A stretch of 7,672 nucleotides of DNA from Deltaproteobacteria bacterium (GCA_021802685.1 JAJZRM010000126.1:1-7672); one strand, 5' to 3'. Shown: positions 1 through 6,729, numbered from the stretch's first letter. Translations and numbers: made by a program. The notes: a model not told the origin generated them from the letters alone.

Positions 1-774
1 CTGTTCCGGGGGCAGGCGGTCTTCTTCATCCATTCCGGGTCCCGGGGGCTGGGGTACCAGGTGTGCGACGACTACCTCGACGTGATGGCGGCTTACATGC
101 GCAAGGAACGTCTCCAGGTGCCCGACCGCCAGCTGGCGTGCGCCCACATCGGGTCCGACGAAGGGCGGCGGTACCTGTCCTCCCTCGCCGCCGCGGCGAA
201 CTACGCCTTCGCCAACCGGCAGCTGCTGGCGCACGAGGTGCGCGAGGCCGTGCAGAAAACGCTGTCGATGGGACCGCGGGACGCGGGGATACGCACCGTG
301 TACGACGTGGGGCACAACAACGCCAAGTTCGAGAATCACGAGGTGGACGGCCGCCGGAGGGACGTGCTGGTCCACCGGAAGGGGGCGACGCGCGCCTTTC
401 CGCCCGGCCACCCGGAACTCCCCGCGGCGTATCGCGACACCGGCCAGCCGGTGTTCATCCCCGGGGACATGGGGAGGGGGTCCTACGTGCTCGCCGGCAC
501 GCCCGGGGCGATGCGGCTGTCGTTCGGATCCACGTGCCACGGAGCGGGCCGGCGGCTGAGCCGCACGGCCGCCCGTCAGAGCGTCCGCGGGAAGTCCGTG
601 TTCGCGGAGATGGAAAAACGGGGGGTGGTCGTCGCCTGCACCTCCCACAAGAACCTCTGCGAGGAGATCCCGGAAGCGTACAAGGACGTCGGCTTCGTGG
701 TGGACGTCGTGGATCGGGCCGGGATCGCCCGGAAAGTGGCACGGCTTTCGCCCGCCGCCGTGGTGAAGGGGTAG
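1..774 (+). CDS. rtcB: RtcB-family RNA-splicing ligase, C-terminal part (5' truncated)
   Basis: Reading frame 1 is open from the left edge to a TAG at 772-774, giving 257 residues; the start lies outside the window. RtcB joins RNA 2',3'-cyclic-phosphate (or 3'-phosphate) ends to 5'-hydroxyl ends, using GTP and Mn2+, in tRNA splicing or RNA repair in the cytoplasm. Seen in order: HSGSRGLG near residues 11-18 (a metal-binding His motif in the family), YDVGHNNAK near 101-109 (second metal His), HRKGATRAF near 125-133, the GSTCHGAGR block near 177-184 whose His (about 180) matches the residue guanylated in characterised RtcB, and EEIPEAYKDV near 221-230. All catalytic motifs expected in this part are intact, so the gene looks functional. 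The Q-V-C-D-D-Y-L stretch after the first His motif looks more like the longer archaeal-type RtcB than the E. coli form. A methyltransferase gene follows after 7 bases, probably co-transcribed. No archease gene is visible on this side; the upstream side is not in view. Confidence 0.95.
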   Translation: MFRGQAVFFIHSGSRGLGYQVCDDYLDVMAAYMRKERLQVPDRQLACAHIGSDEGRRYLSSLAAAANYAFANRQLLAHEVREAVQKTLSMGPRDAGIRTVYDVGHNNAKFENHEVDGRRRDVLVHRKGATRAFPPGHPELPAAYRDTGQPVFIPGDMGRGSYVLAGTPGAMRLSFGSTCHGAGRRLSRTAARQSVRGKSVFAEMEKRGVVVACTSHKNLCEEIPEAYKDVGFVVDVVDRAGIARKVARLSPAAVVKG

Positions 775-781
775 GCACGAG

Positions 782-1522
782 ATGCCCCGGCCGTGGTACG
801 AGACGATCTTCGACGAACGGTACCCGGAGCTGTTCGGCCCCATCGAGCGCGATCCGGAAGAGGAAGTGGCCCGGATCGTGGACCTCGTGCCGATCCCCGC
901 GGGGGCCTTCGTCGTGGACCTGGGGTGCGGCCGCGGGAGGCACGCCATCCCCCTTTCCCGCCGGGGGTTCCGGGTGACCGGGGTCGATCTGTCCGAAAAG
1001 ATGCTGCGGCTGGCGCGGGAACGCGCCGGGCGGGAAAAGGTCTACGTGGAGTGGGTGTGCGAGGACATGCGGGAGTTTCTCCGCCCCGACGCCTTCGACG
1101 CGTGCCTGTCCCTTTTCACCTCCTTCGGGTATTTCGGCGACGAGGAGAACGAGAAGGTGCTTCGGAACGTCGGGAAGAGCCTGAAGCCCGGCGGCACGCT
1201 CCTGCTCGACCTGCGCAACGCGCAGAAAGGGCTCGCCGGCGAGGAGGACCACGAAGCGACGGTGACGGTCCCCTCCGGACAGCTGCGTCTATGCGTGCGG
1301 TTCGACCGGGCCACGGGGCGGGCGCGGGCGGAACACGAGCTGACGCGGGCGGACGGCATCCGGATCTCGTCGGCTTTCGACGTCCGGATCTACTCCGAGG
1401 AGGAACTCGAAGCGATGATCGAAAGAGCCGGGATGCGCATCCGCTCCATTCACGGTTCCCTCGACGGCGCCCCCTTCACACGGGGCGCGGAACGGATGGT
1501 GGTGATCGCCAGGAGAGGATGA
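782..1522 (+). CDS. Class I SAM-dependent methyltransferase, substrate unknown
   Basis: A 246-residue Rossmann-fold methyltransferase. Motif I is VVDLGCGRGRH (residues 44-54), the SAM-binding glycine loop. The acidic residue at the end of strand 2 is D69 in GVDLSEKML, the motif II acid is in CEDMREF (about 93-99), motif IV is FDACLSLFTSFGYF (105-118), and the LKPGGTLLLDL strand is at 134-144. The C-terminal RIYSEEELEAMIERAGM (202-218) is typical of the Methyltransf_11/25 type, where the last helix precedes the final strands. The N-terminal WYETIFDERYPELF (5-18) resembles the cap of small-molecule or uncharacterised methyltransferases. The ATG start fits: an AAGGGG stretch in the tail of rtcB sits about 10 bases upstream, and the gene follows rtcB by 7 bases, so translation is probably coupled. 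No substrate-specifying motif is recognisable. Placement after rtcB might suggest RNA or nucleotide chemistry, but the fold alone does not support that. Confidence 0.9.
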   Translation: MPRPWYETIFDERYPELFGPIERDPEEEVARIVDLVPIPAGAFVVDLGCGRGRHAIPLSRRGFRVTGVDLSEKMLRLARERAGREKVYVEWVCEDMREFLRPDAFDACLSLFTSFGYFGDEENEKVLRNVGKSLKPGGTLLLDLRNAQKGLAGEEDHEATVTVPSGQLRLCVRFDRATGRARAEHELTRADGIRISSAFDVRIYSEEELEAMIERAGMRIRSIHGSLDGAPFTRGAERMVVIARRG

Positions 1523-1536
1523 GGGGACATCCTTTT
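1514..1536 (+). terminator. Weak hairpin with short T-run after the methyltransferase gene
   Basis: AGGATG (1516-1521) pairs with CATCCT (1528-1533) around a 6-base loop AGGGGA, and the T-run TTTT (1533-1536) follows directly, with some wobble or AT pairing possible further out. The hairpin spans the methyltransferase stop codon, in the 20-base gap between convergent genes. It reads as a short intrinsic terminator for the rtcB-methyltransferase transcript. The stem is short and the T-run is only four long, so termination may be inefficient and read-through antisense to the PBP gene is possible. Confidence 0.35.
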
Positions 1537-1542
1537 CGCCGG

Positions 1543-3585
1543 TTACAGCAGGTCGTCCCCCGTCCCCCGGCGGGGAGAGGCCGGCCGCACCGCCGGGGCG
1601 GCGATATCCGGCACCGTCCCCAGCTTGAACGGAAGCATCGTGCCTTCGGGGCTCCCCGGCGGGAGGGCTTTACCGGTCGCCGGATCGACGCGCGCGAATG
1701 TGACCCCGGCGGGGACGGGAAACTCCCGGTCGGGGAAATACGCCAACGCCTGGCCCGTGAAGCGCGTCCAGACCGGCAGCGCCACCGATGCGGCCGATTG
1801 CCGGTCCCCCAGCGACGCCGGCGTGTCGAACCCAACCCACACCGCCGTCATCACATCCGGCGAGCCGCCGATGAACCACGCGTCCGTGTTCTCGTTCGTG
1901 GTGCCGGTCTTCCCGGCGAGGTTGGGGGAGAGTCCCCTCGCGGAAGAGGCGGTGCCGCTGCGCAGCACCTCCTGCATCAACCGGATCGTCAGGTAAGCCG
2001 TCTCGGGAGTGATCGCCGGGACGGTCTTCGGTTCCACCCGTTCGAGGACGTTTCCGGCGGCGTCCTGCACCTCCCGGATGAAGAACGGCGCGGGGCGCTG
2101 CCCCCCGTTGGCGAACGTCGAATACGCCGTGACCATTTCCAGGGGGGTGACGCCGGAGGACCCCAGCGCGATGGAGAGGTTCCGCTCGATGGGCGACGCG
2201 ATTCCCAGGTTCTGCGCCATGCGGATCGCCGTGTCCACGCCGATATCGTTCAACAGCCGGACGGTCGCCAGGTTGCGGGATTTCGCCAGCGCCTCCAGCA
2301 GGGGGATGGGGCCGAGGAACGTGCCGTCGTAATTCTTCGGCTTCCACATCTCCGTTTCGCTCCTCTCGAATTCGATCGGGGAGTCGTCCGCGGCGGACAC
2401 CACCGTCTTCCCCTTGTCTAGCGCGGCGCTGTAGATGACCGGCTTGAAGGCGGAACCGGGCTGGCGCCTCGCCTGGAGCGCCCGGTTGAACTGCGACGCG
2501 GCGAAGTCGACCCCGCCCACCATCGCCAGGACCCCGCCCGTATGGGGGTCCATGCAGAGGAGCGCGCCCTGGAGGCCCCGGTACCCGTTCCGTTCCTCCA
2601 TCCGCTTCACGCCGTCCTTCAGGGCGTCGGTGGCGGCTTCCTGAAGCCGCCCGTCGATGGTCGTGTAGATCCTCATCTCGGTCCGGTTGACCGTTTCCGC
2701 ACCGTACTTTTCCTGGAGATACAGGCGCACGTACTCAAGGAAGTAGGCCGCCTTCGAGCGGAAGCTCGAGGGAGGCGCCAGGAGGATGCGCGTGTTGTAC
2801 GCGCTTTCCGCCTCCTCCTTGCCGATGAACCCGACCTCGGCCATCCGGCGCAGCACGTACCGCTGCCTCACCTTCGCCCGGTCGAGGTGGCTCCGCGGGG
2901 AGTAGCGGGAAGTGGCCTGTGCGAGCCCCGCCATCAGCGCCGCTTCGCCGAGGGTGAGGGAGGAGACGCTCTTGGAAAAATACGTCTGGGCGGCCGCCTC
3001 CACGCCGTAGGCCCCGTCCCCGAGGTAGATCTGGTTCAGGTACAGGTAGAGGATCTCCTCCTTCGACAGCTTCCCCTCGATCCGGTAGGCGAGGATGATC
3101 TCCTTGAGCTTCCGGGAGATGCTCTTCTCCGGGGTGAGGAAGAGCGATTTGACCGTCTGCTGGGTGATCGTGCTCGCCCCTTGCGCGTACCCCCCGGAGA
3201 AGATGTCCTTCAGGAGGGCCCGGAATATCGCGACGTAGTCCACCCCCTTGTGCTCGAAGAAATGGGCGTCCTCGGCGGCGACGAACGCGTTCACCACTCG
3301 GAGCGGGATGGCCTTGTAGGGGACGACGGTCCGCTTCTCGAGGTAGATCTCCCCAACGACGCGGTTGTTCCGGTCGAAAATTCTCGACGTGACGCTCGGG
3401 CGGTACGCCCGGGCGGACTCGATGGAGGGAAAATCCCCGAACTTCGCGAGCAGGCCTAAACCCGCGCCGACTCCCAAAACGAAAAAGAGCGCGGTGACGG
3501 CAAGGAGCAGCAGCAGTTTTTTCCAGGGGAACCCGGCAGGTTCCTCATCGACCAGCGGATCGTCCAACGCTTCGCCTTTCATCAT
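1543..3585 (-). CDS. Class A penicillin-binding protein 1A (bifunctional peptidoglycan synthase)
   Basis: A 680-residue inner-membrane enzyme that polymerises lipid II into glycan strands (GT51 domain) and cross-links stem peptides (transpeptidase domain) in the periplasm. A 22-residue cytoplasmic tail is followed by one membrane anchor (about 23-48). The GT51 domain (about 75-250) has the catalytic Glu in EDAHFFEHKGVD (E105), QGASTITQQ (135-143) and the KLSKEEILYLYLNQIYLG block (172-189). The transpeptidase domain (about 305-610) has the acylated Ser in GSAFKP (S378, K381), SRN (436-438) and KTGTTNENTDAWF (559-571). All are intact. The link between domains is only about 55 residues, so no OB/ODD insertion like that of E. 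coli PBP1A is evident; this explains the short length against roughly 850. The C-terminus ends in a Pro-, Arg- and Gly-rich tail. Start: two adjacent ATGs (3583-3585 and 3580-3582) with no strong Shine-Dalgarno; only GGAA-like bases lie about 10-14 bases upstream. The gene stands alone on its strand and is probably monocistronic here. The symbol mrcA/ponA would be reasonable, but orthology is not shown. Confidence 0.96.
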   Translation of the reverse strand: MMKGEALDDPLVDEEPAGFPWKKLLLLLAVTALFFVLGVGAGLGLLAKFGDFPSIESARAYRPSVTSRIFDRNNRVVGEIYLEKRTVVPYKAIPLRVVNAFVAAEDAHFFEHKGVDYVAIFRALLKDIFSGGYAQGASTITQQTVKSLFLTPEKSISRKLKEIILAYRIEGKLSKEEILYLYLNQIYLGDGAYGVEAAAQTYFSKSVSSLTLGEAALMAGLAQATSRYSPRSHLDRAKVRQRYVLRRMAEVGFIGKEEAESAYNTRILLAPPSSFRSKAAYFLEYVRLYLQEKYGAETVNRTEMRIYTTIDGRLQEAATDALKDGVKRMEERNGYRGLQGALLCMDPHTGGVLAMVGGVDFAASQFNRALQARRQPGSAFKPVIYSAALDKGKTVVSAADDSPIEFERSETEMWKPKNYDGTFLGPIPLLEALAKSRNLATVRLLNDIGVDTAIRMAQNLGIASPIERNLSIALGSSGVTPLEMVTAYSTFANGGQRPAPFFIREVQDAAGNVLERVEPKTVPAITPETAYLTIRLMQEVLRSGTASSARGLSPNLAGKTGTTNENTDAWFIGGSPDVMTAVWVGFDTPASLGDRQSAASVALPVWTRFTGQALAYFPDREFPVPAGVTFARVDPATGKALPPGSPEGTMLPFKLGTVPDIAAPAVRPASPRRGTGDDLL

Positions 3586-3609
3586 CGGGATTCTGATTTC
3601 CGGTGTGCA

Positions 3610-3637
3610 ATTATATCAGGCCCGCGGGACGGCAAGG
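3610..3637 (-). promoter_or_regulatory. Candidate sigma-70-type promoter of the PBP1A gene
   Basis: On the minus strand, bases 3615 to 3610 read TATAAT, an exact -10 consensus in otherwise very GC-rich DNA. A transcript would start near 3603, leaving about 18 bases of leader before the first ATG at 3585. The -35 is poor: TCCTTG lies at 17-base spacing (about 3637 to 3632), and TTGCCG would be only 14 bases away. Support comes from the -10 match and its position; there is no other evidence. Confidence 0.42.
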
Positions 3638-3673
3638 AGGCGGGTGGTCTCCCCGCGCGTCGCCCCGGTACGG

Positions 3674-3684
3674 TAAAATACAAT
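3674..3684 (+). promoter_or_regulatory. Possible -10 element for the lipoprotein gene
   Basis: The AT-rich stretch 3674-3684 holds overlapping -10-like hexamers TAAAAT (3674-3679) and TACAAT (3679-3684) in the divergent intergenic region. Start of transcription would be near 3691, about 75 bases before the lipoprotein ATG. I see no credible -35 hexamer at 16-18 bases, so this is only a position worth testing. Confidence 0.22.
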
Positions 3685-3751
3685 AAAAGGCGTGAATATC
3701 TCGCACCCGTTTGCGTCGAAAGAGCATCCACCGGATGGAGAATACGGGGAC

Positions 3752-3758
3752 GGAGGGG
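3752..3758 (+). promoter_or_regulatory. Ribosome binding site that fixes the lipoprotein start
   Basis: GGAGGGG at 3752-3758 ends 6 bases before ATG 3765. It decides between this start and the two in-frame upstream starts at 3711 (TTG) and 3735 (ATG), neither of which has a comparable site. Confidence 0.7.
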
Positions 3759-3764
3759 CCGGCG

Positions 3765-4430
3765 ATGCGGACAGTACGGACGTGGGGGATCACCGGGCTG
3801 GCAGTCGTCGTCGCGATGGTTCTTGCCGGCTGCGGCGGAGGAGACGACCGGAACGTATTCCAGGCGACGATCCTGAGCGACCAACCTTCGGACGGAGACA
3901 TCGCATTCGACCCCGTCCTCAATTCGTACACCGTCGCCAGCGGCCCGGACACCCTCTTTTTCGGGATCGACACCCTGTCTCCGAACAACCCGGAATACCG
4001 GGCCTTCCTCGACTTCCCCCTGGACGGGTCCACCGGCGGGGACATCGTTCCCCTCAACGCCACGATCGTTTCGGCCTCGCTGAAAGTCTCCGTCGTGAGC
4101 GCCGAGTTCTCTTCCACGATCCCGACCCTGCTGGATCTCGTATCCTACCCTGTGGGGGCGTTGGGCTCGGCGGATTACGATTCCCCGCCGCTGACCTTCC
4201 CCGGAGGCGCATCCGCCTTCCGGAGTTTCGACTTTTTCGTGTCCGACGTCGGAAGGGACGTCGTCATCGAAGTCACCTCCTTGATGCAGGAGGCGCAACG
4301 CCGGGGTCTCGCCGATTTCCAGGTCCGGTTTCTCCTCGATTTCACGCCCGGCGCCGCCGGATTCGTCGGGATCGACGATCGTCCCACGGTGGCGATCACC
4401 GCTCCCAGGCTGACGGTCGAGTACCTCTGA
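3765..4430 (+). CDS. Secreted lipoprotein with CBM96/DNRLRE-like beta domain, function unknown
   Basis: A 221-residue protein. MRTVRT gives a positive N-region, followed by a hydrophobic stretch (about 8-20) and the lipobox LAGC (20-23), so signal peptidase II should cleave before C23. The next residues, GGGDDRN, form a flexible linker; D is not directly after the Cys, so inner-membrane retention by the +2 rule is not indicated and an outer-membrane or surface location is likely. The mature part is beta-rich: YRAFLDFPLDG (78-88), LNATIVSASLKVSVVSAEF (97-115), VVIEVTSLMQEAQRRGLADFQVRFLLDF (166-193) and a final PRLTVEYL strand (214-221). This pattern (strand, 'ATI.SA.L.V', then 'VTS.....' and a closing strand) resembles DNRLRE/CBM96 jelly-roll domains, some of which bind carbohydrate or act in surface structures; no ligand can be assigned. 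Start choice: ATG 3765 has GGAGGGG at 3752-3758, 6 bases upstream, and puts the signal peptide at the N-terminus. The upstream in-frame ATG (3735) and TTG (3711) would add charged residues with no ribosome site. Confidence 0.85.
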   Translation: MRTVRTWGITGLAVVVAMVLAGCGGGDDRNVFQATILSDQPSDGDIAFDPVLNSYTVASGPDTLFFGIDTLSPNNPEYRAFLDFPLDGSTGGDIVPLNATIVSASLKVSVVSAEFSSTIPTLLDLVSYPVGALGSADYDSPPLTFPGGASAFRSFDFFVSDVGRDVVIEVTSLMQEAQRRGLADFQVRFLLDFTPGAAGFVGIDDRPTVAITAPRLTVEYL

Positions 4431-4483
4431 CGCGAATCCGCAAAGACGATGGAACGTTCGTCCGCATCCACCGGGTTTTGTTG

Positions 4484-4489
4484 TAGAAT
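4484..4489 (+). promoter_or_regulatory. Possible -10 box immediately upstream of the kinase GTG (leaderless start?)
   Basis: TAGAAT at 4484-4489 matches five of six bases of the -10 consensus and ends 6 bases before GTG 4496. The expected transcription start therefore falls on or next to the start codon. No Shine-Dalgarno sequence precedes the GTG. The -35 is weak (TCCGCA at 4461-4466, 17-base spacing, three of six). Together this suggests a leaderless transcript, but it could be chance. Confidence 0.28.
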
Positions 4490-4495
4490 CTTCTC

Positions 4496-5263
4496 GTGCC
4501 TGCCACGAGGACGCGGAAAAAAGTCGCCGACCTGGGCGCGGTAGCGGCGGGCCTTGCCCACGAGATCCGCAACCCGCTGAACTCCCTTTACATCAACAGC
4601 CAGCTGCTCGAGGAGATGCTCTCCGAATTGCCGGAACGGTCGGTGCCGCAGAAGGACGACCTGCTCTCCCTCGCCCGCGCCAACCTGAAGGTGACGCAGC
4701 GCCTGAACGACACCCTGTCGGGGTTCCTGCGGTTCGCGCGCCCTCCGGCGATGGACCTTTCCCTTGTGGACCTGAACCGTATCGTCGAGGAGACCCTGCG
4801 GTTCCTCGAGGTGGATTTTTCGTACCACGGCGTCGCCCTGAAGACGCGGTACCACGCGTCCCCTTTACCGCTCCTGGCGGACGAGAAGCAGCTGAAGCAG
4901 GCGCTGCTCAACCTCCTGTTGAACGCGGAAGAGGCCCTGGACAAGGAAGAGAAGGTGATCCGCGTTTCCACCGGGGCGCGCGGAGGGCGCCCCTTCGTGC
5001 GGATCCAGGACAACGGCCGCGGGATTCCGCGGGCGGACCGCCGGCAGATCTTCCGCATCTTCTTCACCACGCGGAAGAACGGCAGCGGGCTGGGGCTCTC
5101 CATCGTCCGGCAGATCATCCACCAGCACGGAGGCACGATCTCCCTTCGCAGCCGGGAGGGGCACGGCACGACGGTGACCGTTTCCCTCCCCTTCGAGGCC
5201 CAGTTCCGCGCCATGTATCCCGGCCGGCTCCCGCTGGCGCTTCCCCCCCGGGCGGACCGTTGA
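4496..5263 (+). CDS. Sensorless soluble histidine kinase (NtrB-like core)
   Basis: A 255-residue two-component kinase consisting of the transmitter core. HisKA has the H-box GLAHEIRNPLNSL (19-31) with phosphoacceptor H22; a coiled dimerisation helix follows to about 80. The HATPase_c domain has the N-box LLNLLLNAEEAL (137-148), G1 box QDNGRGIP (171-178) and F/G2 region IFFTTRKNGSGLGLSIV (188-204). There are no PAS, GAF, HAMP or membrane segments, so any signal must come through a partner or the short C-terminal tail (about 236-255). The AHEIRNPL H-box is of the NtrB/AtoS class that pairs with sigma-54 regulators, and the next gene is one. Start: GTG 4496 is the only candidate, since an in-frame TAG lies at 4484-4486 and no other start codon occurs between. 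It leaves only 21 residues before H22, unusually short, and there is no Shine-Dalgarno. The stop overlaps the next start by 4 bases. An upstream sensor could have been lost by deletion, because the 65 bases before the GTG hold no kinase-like coding sequence. Confidence 0.9.
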   Translation: MPATRTRKKVADLGAVAAGLAHEIRNPLNSLYINSQLLEEMLSELPERSVPQKDDLLSLARANLKVTQRLNDTLSGFLRFARPPAMDLSLVDLNRIVEETLRFLEVDFSYHGVALKTRYHASPLPLLADEKQLKQALLNLLLNAEEALDKEEKVIRVSTGARGGRPFVRIQDNGRGIPRADRRQIFRIFFTTRKNGSGLGLSIVRQIIHQHGGTISLRSREGHGTTVTVSLPFEAQFRAMYPGRLPLALPPRADR

Positions 5264-6624
5264 CCGCGCAGGGGAGGATCTTCGTCTTCGACGACGACGC
5301 CGACAGCCTGCAGAGCGTCGTCGCGGCGCTTCGCCGCGACGGCTTCGAGGTCGTTCCCTTCTCGGACCCGCGGGAAGGATTGGAACGGCTCGCCGCCGAG
5401 GGCGGGGACGCGGTGGTCACTGACCTGCGGATGCCGGGGCTGACCGGCATGGATGTGGTTCGCCATGTCACGAAATCGAACCCCGGCGTCCCCGTGGTGG
5501 TCCTTACCGCCTATGGAACCGTCGAGGGGGCGGTCGATGCGGTCCGGGCCGGCGCGTCCGACTTCCTGTTGAAGCCCGTGGAGATCCCGCGTCTGCGGGC
5601 CGCCGTGTTCAAGGCGGTCAAGGAAAGGGGGATGCGCCGGGAAATCGAGCGGCTGCGGGAAGCGGCTGGGCGTCCGCCCGGGGTGGAGGGGATCGTGGGG
5701 TCGTCCCGCTCGATGGAAGAGGTCCTGCGGAAGATCCGGCTGGCCGCGCCCACCCGGATGAACGTGCTCATCACGGGGGAGAGCGGGACGGGAAAGGAGC
5801 TGGTCGCCCGGGCGATCCACGCGTTGAGCCCGAGGACGGGCCGGCCGTTCCTGCCGCTGAACTGCGCGGCGATTCCCGAGACGCTTCTCGAGTCCGAGCT
5901 GTTCGGATACGAAAAGGGGGCGTTCACCGGCGCGACGGCGGCCCGCCCTGGCAAGTTGGAAAGCGCGGAGGGGGGCACTCTTTTCCTCGACGAGGTGGGC
6001 GACGTCTCCCTCGCGATCCAGGCGAAGCTGCTTCGCGCCATCGAACAGAAGGAAGTGCTGCGCGTCGGGAGTTCCCAGGTGCTCCGTGTGGACGTGCGGA
6101 TCCTCGCGGCCACGAACCAGGACCTGAAAATCCGCGTGGAAGAGAAGTCGTTCCGCGAGGACCTTTATTACCGTTTGAACGTGTTCGGCATCCTTGTCCC
6201 GCCGCTCCGGGAACGCCGGGAGGACATCCCGAAGCTGTGCGATCATTTCCTCGGCCTGTTGGCCAGGGAGAATTCGGTCCCGCCGAAGCGCCTCTCCCCT
6301 CCGGCGCTCAAGGCCCTGCTGGCGTACCGGTGGCCCGGCAACGTCCGTCAGCTGCGGAACGCCCTCGAAACCGCCCTCTTCGTCAGCGGGGGAGATACGA
6401 TCGGCCCCGCCGACCTCCCGGTTGAAGTCACACGGGAGGTCCTCCCCCCCACGTCATCCGAGCCGATCCCCCTTCCCGCCTCCCGCACGTTGACCGAGAT
6501 CGAGCGGGACGCCATTCGGGACGCGCTGGCGAAAACCGGCGGGAACAAGACGCTGGCGTCGAAGCTGCTGGGCATCGGCCTGCGGACCATGCATCGAAAG
6601 GTGAAGGAGTACGGGATCGACTGA
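5260..6624 (+). CDS. NtrC-family sigma-54-dependent response regulator
   Basis: A 454-residue bacterial enhancer-binding protein that would activate sigma-54 RNA polymerase. The receiver domain (about 5-120) has acidic residues D11-D13, phosphoacceptor D55 in VVTDLRMPG, T83 and K105 (LLKP). The AAA+ domain (about 143-365) has Walker A GESGTGKE (173-180), the sigma-54-contacting loop GAFTGA (220-225), Walker B GTLFLDEVG (239-247), arginine-finger region FREDLYYRLNVF (298-309) and sensor II WPGNVRQLRN (358-367). A Fis-type HTH (about 411-454) ends the protein at the last residues, LRTMHRKVKEYGID. All key residues are present, so it should be phosphorylated, oligomerise and remodel closed complexes. 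Start is TTG 5260, whose TG is part of the kinase TGA (overlap 5260-5263); the next Met is beyond the acidic pocket, so TTG is required. No strong Shine-Dalgarno precedes it, which suggests coupled translation with the kinase. The cognate kinase is surely the gene before it; the target promoter is unknown but a candidate lies 200 bases downstream. Confidence 0.95.
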   Translation: MTAQGRIFVFDDDADSLQSVVAALRRDGFEVVPFSDPREGLERLAAEGGDAVVTDLRMPGLTGMDVVRHVTKSNPGVPVVVLTAYGTVEGAVDAVRAGASDFLLKPVEIPRLRAAVFKAVKERGMRREIERLREAAGRPPGVEGIVGSSRSMEEVLRKIRLAAPTRMNVLITGESGTGKELVARAIHALSPRTGRPFLPLNCAAIPETLLESELFGYEKGAFTGATAARPGKLESAEGGTLFLDEVGDVSLAIQAKLLRAIEQKEVLRVGSSQVLRVDVRILAATNQDLKIRVEEKSFREDLYYRLNVFGILVPPLRERREDIPKLCDHFLGLLARENSVPPKRLSPPALKALLAYRWPGNVRQLRNALETALFVSGGDTIGPADLPVEVTREVLPPTSSEPIPLPASRTLTEIERDAIRDALAKTGGNKTLASKLLGIGLRTMHRKVKEYGID

Positions 6625-6636
6625 CAAAACCGGGAC

Positions 6637-6648
6637 GTTCATGAGAAC
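6637..6648. repeat. Short inverted repeat GTTC-ATGA-GAAC
   Basis: GTTC (6637-6640) and GAAC (6645-6648) are inverted around ATGA, 13 bases after the regulator stop. A T-run does not follow, so it is not an intrinsic terminator. It could be a protein-binding site or chance; a four-base half-site is weak. Confidence 0.25.
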
Positions 6649-6689
6649 TTCCGCAAATCGGGGACAGAGATGATCCGGGCCATGCAGTT

Positions 6690-6717
6690 TTGACACGGTT
6701 TTTCTTTCCGAGACACT
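6690..6717 (+). promoter_or_regulatory. Exact TTGACA box with a poor -10 (possible second promoter)
   Basis: TTGACA at 6690-6695 is a perfect -35 consensus. At 16-base spacing the hexamer is GACACT (6712-6717), three of six. The better CATAAT (6720-6725) is 24 bases away, too far for a standard promoter. It could be a weak housekeeping promoter for the receiver-dnaK genes or a chance match. Confidence 0.25.
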
Positions 6718-6729
6718 GCCATAATGGCA
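6717..6729. promoter_or_regulatory. 13-base perfect inverted repeat, candidate enhancer (UAS) for an NtrC-type activator
   Basis: TGCCAT-A-ATGGCA (6717-6729) is an exact inverted repeat around a single A. Its centre (6723) is about 128 bases upstream of the start predicted from the sigma-54 element at 6825-6840, within the usual 80-200 base range for enhancer sites. It lies in the gap between the NtrC-family regulator and the receiver gene. Binding by that regulator is inference. Confidence 0.4.

Noticed and set aside
455..1252. Minus-strand open frame of 265 codons opposite rtcB and the methyltransferase
   Set aside because: Shadow frame; no domain and no ribosome site.
793..2421. Long plus-strand open frame (542 codons) across the methyltransferase and into the PBP gene
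   Set aside because: Its translation is Arg-, Gly- and Pro-rich with no domain, and it overlaps two well-supported genes; it is an out-of-frame artefact of high GC.
2542..3459. Plus-strand open frame of 305 codons opposite the PBP gene
   Set aside because: Complementary shadow of the conserved PBP1A reading frame; no recognisable motif.
3692..4486. Plus-strand open frame of 264 codons over the lipoprotein gene
   Set aside because: Different frame from the lipobox protein, Arg-rich product; the AAAAGG before its GTG does not outweigh that.
4588..6246. Minus-strand open frame of 552 codons opposite the kinase and regulator
   Set aside because: Low-complexity His-, Arg- and Pro-rich product, antisense to two intact conserved genes.
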